Positions 7,236 to 8,007 of a stretch of 8,007 nucleotides of DNA are shown one piece after another. The stretch's first letter is position 1; every line of letters starts with the position of its first letter. Position numbers and translations under genes: made by a program. Origin of the DNA: Paenibacillus sp. (GTDB taxonomy: Bacteria > Bacillota > Bacilli > Paenibacillales > Paenibacillaceae); the NCBI GenBank assembly GCA_029256665.1, contig JAQSXN010000151.1, positions 1 through 8,007 of the forward strand, in the 5' to 3' direction. Under the pieces are notes generated by a model. That model did not search any database and was not told the origin of the DNA. It saw only the letters and a list, made by a program, of their open reading frames with translations.

Positions 7236-7283
7236 CAAGGATAAGAAGTTCAACGCTTGCGATTCAGGAGGTATTTGGCACCC

Positions 7284-7700
7284 ATGTCAACCAGAGAGCG
7301 AGAGGGCGGCAGACGTACCGCCAAGAAGGAACGCTTATGGGATCGCGTGACGAACATTCTGTTCCGTGGCTCGCGGAGAGGCGAGAGCAGCCGGAAGCGA
7401 GAGGAATCGGCCGATGAACTGATGGCAGTCGTTCAGCGCGTCGAAGGCGTCGTAACGGTGCAGTCCATTCGGGCTAGAGAACAAGGCCATTACGTCGTAG
7501 CCGAAATCGTAATCAGCGTGAACCCGCGCATTACGGTGCTGGAGGGGCAGGACATCGCCAAACGGGTCAAGCTCCTGCTCATGCACCGATTCCTCCACCT
7601 ATCCGAAGTGATGATTTACGTGGAGCCATACGATCCCGGATATCCTTACAAATCGAATCATGATCCTAATCAGGAGCAAATGCCAACACTGCTGCAATGA
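7284..7700 (+). CDS. Stand-alone CDF-type cytoplasmic (dimerisation) domain protein
   Basis: Soluble protein of 138 residues. The ATG at 7284 has AGGAGGT at 7266-7272, 11 nt upstream. Residues 1-45 are highly basic and polar (RRTAKKERLWDRVTNILFRGSRRGESSRKR) and resemble no domain I know. Residues about 47-120 read as the C-terminal cytoplasmic fold of cation diffusion facilitators: LMAVVQRVEGVVTVQSIRAR, YVVAEIVISVNPRITVLEGQDIAKRVK, HLSEVMIYVEP. The tail PYDPGYPYKSNHDPNQEQ resembles the C-termini I associate with full-length CDF proteins at this locus in Paenibacillus. The six-helix transport domain is absent, so it cannot move ions itself. By eye, the positions of the zinc ligands of the E. 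coli YiiP cytoplasmic site are not His here (V, Q, Y). It could be a shortened relic that is still translated, or a regulatory partner. recJ follows after 30 nt. Confidence 0.75.
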   Translation: MSTREREGGRRTAKKERLWDRVTNILFRGSRRGESSRKREESADELMAVVQRVEGVVTVQSIRAREQGHYVVAEIVISVNPRITVLEGQDIAKRVKLLLMHRFLHLSEVMIYVEPYDPGYPYKSNHDPNQEQMPTLLQ

Positions 7701-7730
7701 GTACGAGGGTGGCAGGAAGGAGATCGCCTG

Positions 7731-8007
7731 ATGATAAAGAGAAAGACCCGCTGGCAATTGGCGGATTGGAACGAAATGAACGAAATCAAGGCACGCCGGC
7801 TCTGCGAGGAGCTAGGCGTGCCTCCTCTTGTCGCGAGGCTGCTTGTAAAGCGCGGCTTCGAGGATGCGGAAAGCGCAAGCCGCTTCCTGGGCGGCGGGGC
7901 GGAACACTTGCACGATCCTTACCTGCTGCATGGGATGGAAGCTGCCGTCAGCCGAATTCGCAAGGCGCTGACGGAGGGAGAGAGGGTTCGGATCTACGGC
8001 GATTACG
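7731..8007 (+). CDS. recJ: Single-stranded-DNA-specific exonuclease RecJ, N-terminal part
   Basis: 5'-3' exonuclease of the DHH phosphoesterase family, acting on single-stranded DNA in recombination and repair. The first 92 residues are present; the window ends inside the gene. The ATG at 7731 is preceded by AAGGAG at 7717-7722, 8 nt upstream. The N-terminal region has the usual RecJ lead-in: ARRLCEELGVPPLVARLLVKRGFEDAESASRFL, then LHDPYLLHGMEAAVSRIRKALTEGERVRIYGDY. The last three residues begin motif I (usually YGDYDADG), whose metal-binding Asp residues lie at or beyond the edge. It follows the CDF-domain gene by 30 nt and is probably transcribed with it. The same order before recJ (Sec genes, then a membrane or cation gene) is usual in the group. 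Confidence 0.95.
   Translation, partial: MIKRKTRWQLADWNEMNEIKARRLCEELGVPPLVARLLVKRGFEDAESASRFLGGGAEHLHDPYLLHGMEAAVSRIRKALTEGERVRIYGDY

Overview
The window is a stretch of conserved core chromosome from an endospore-forming Bacillota. The family Paenibacillaceae (Paenibacillus, Cohnella and relatives) is the best fit. The gene order matches the Bacillus subtilis block tgt-yajC(yrbF)-yrzE-yrbG-spoVB-comN(yrzD)-secDF-recJ. SecD and SecF are separate genes rather than the fused B. subtilis protein. A cation-diffusion-facilitator-type gene sits before recJ, an arrangement I associate with Paenibacillus. Shine-Dalgarno sites are strong GGAGG types, and base composition is moderately GC-rich except between secF and the next gene.

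Layout: positions 1-1110 (+) hold the 3' two thirds of tgt (queuosine tRNA modification) and yajC (Sec accessory protein), closed by a strong hairpin at 1149-1180. Positions 1245-1637 (-) hold a small four-helix membrane protein (TIGR04086/YrzE type). It is divergent from a DUF421 (YetF/YrbG-like) membrane protein at 1870-2655 (+). That gene runs tail-to-tail into spoVB (2648-4249, -), with an 8-base overlap. The only good terminator for spoVB lies inside the DUF421 coding sequence. comN, a small post-transcriptional regulator, is divergent from spoVB. A near-consensus sigma-A promoter then drives secD-secF, whose reading frames overlap by 11 bases.

The most unusual part is the AT-rich 287-bp gap after secF. 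It holds two diverged tandem copies of a roughly 118-nt element (7001-7116 and 7117-7235), followed by what may be the first 15 nt of a third. The copies keep the same potential RNA helices through paired base changes. In each copy two helices compete for the same U-rich 3' arm, as in a transcription attenuator. I do not recognise the family. Downstream is a 138-aa protein that looks like only the cytoplasmic domain of a CDF metal transporter with no membrane part, then the start of recJ (single-strand exonuclease), cut by the window edge.

Functionally, yajC, secD and secF all belong to the Sec translocon accessory machinery. tgt and recJ are housekeeping RNA and DNA enzymes. spoVB serves spore cortex formation.
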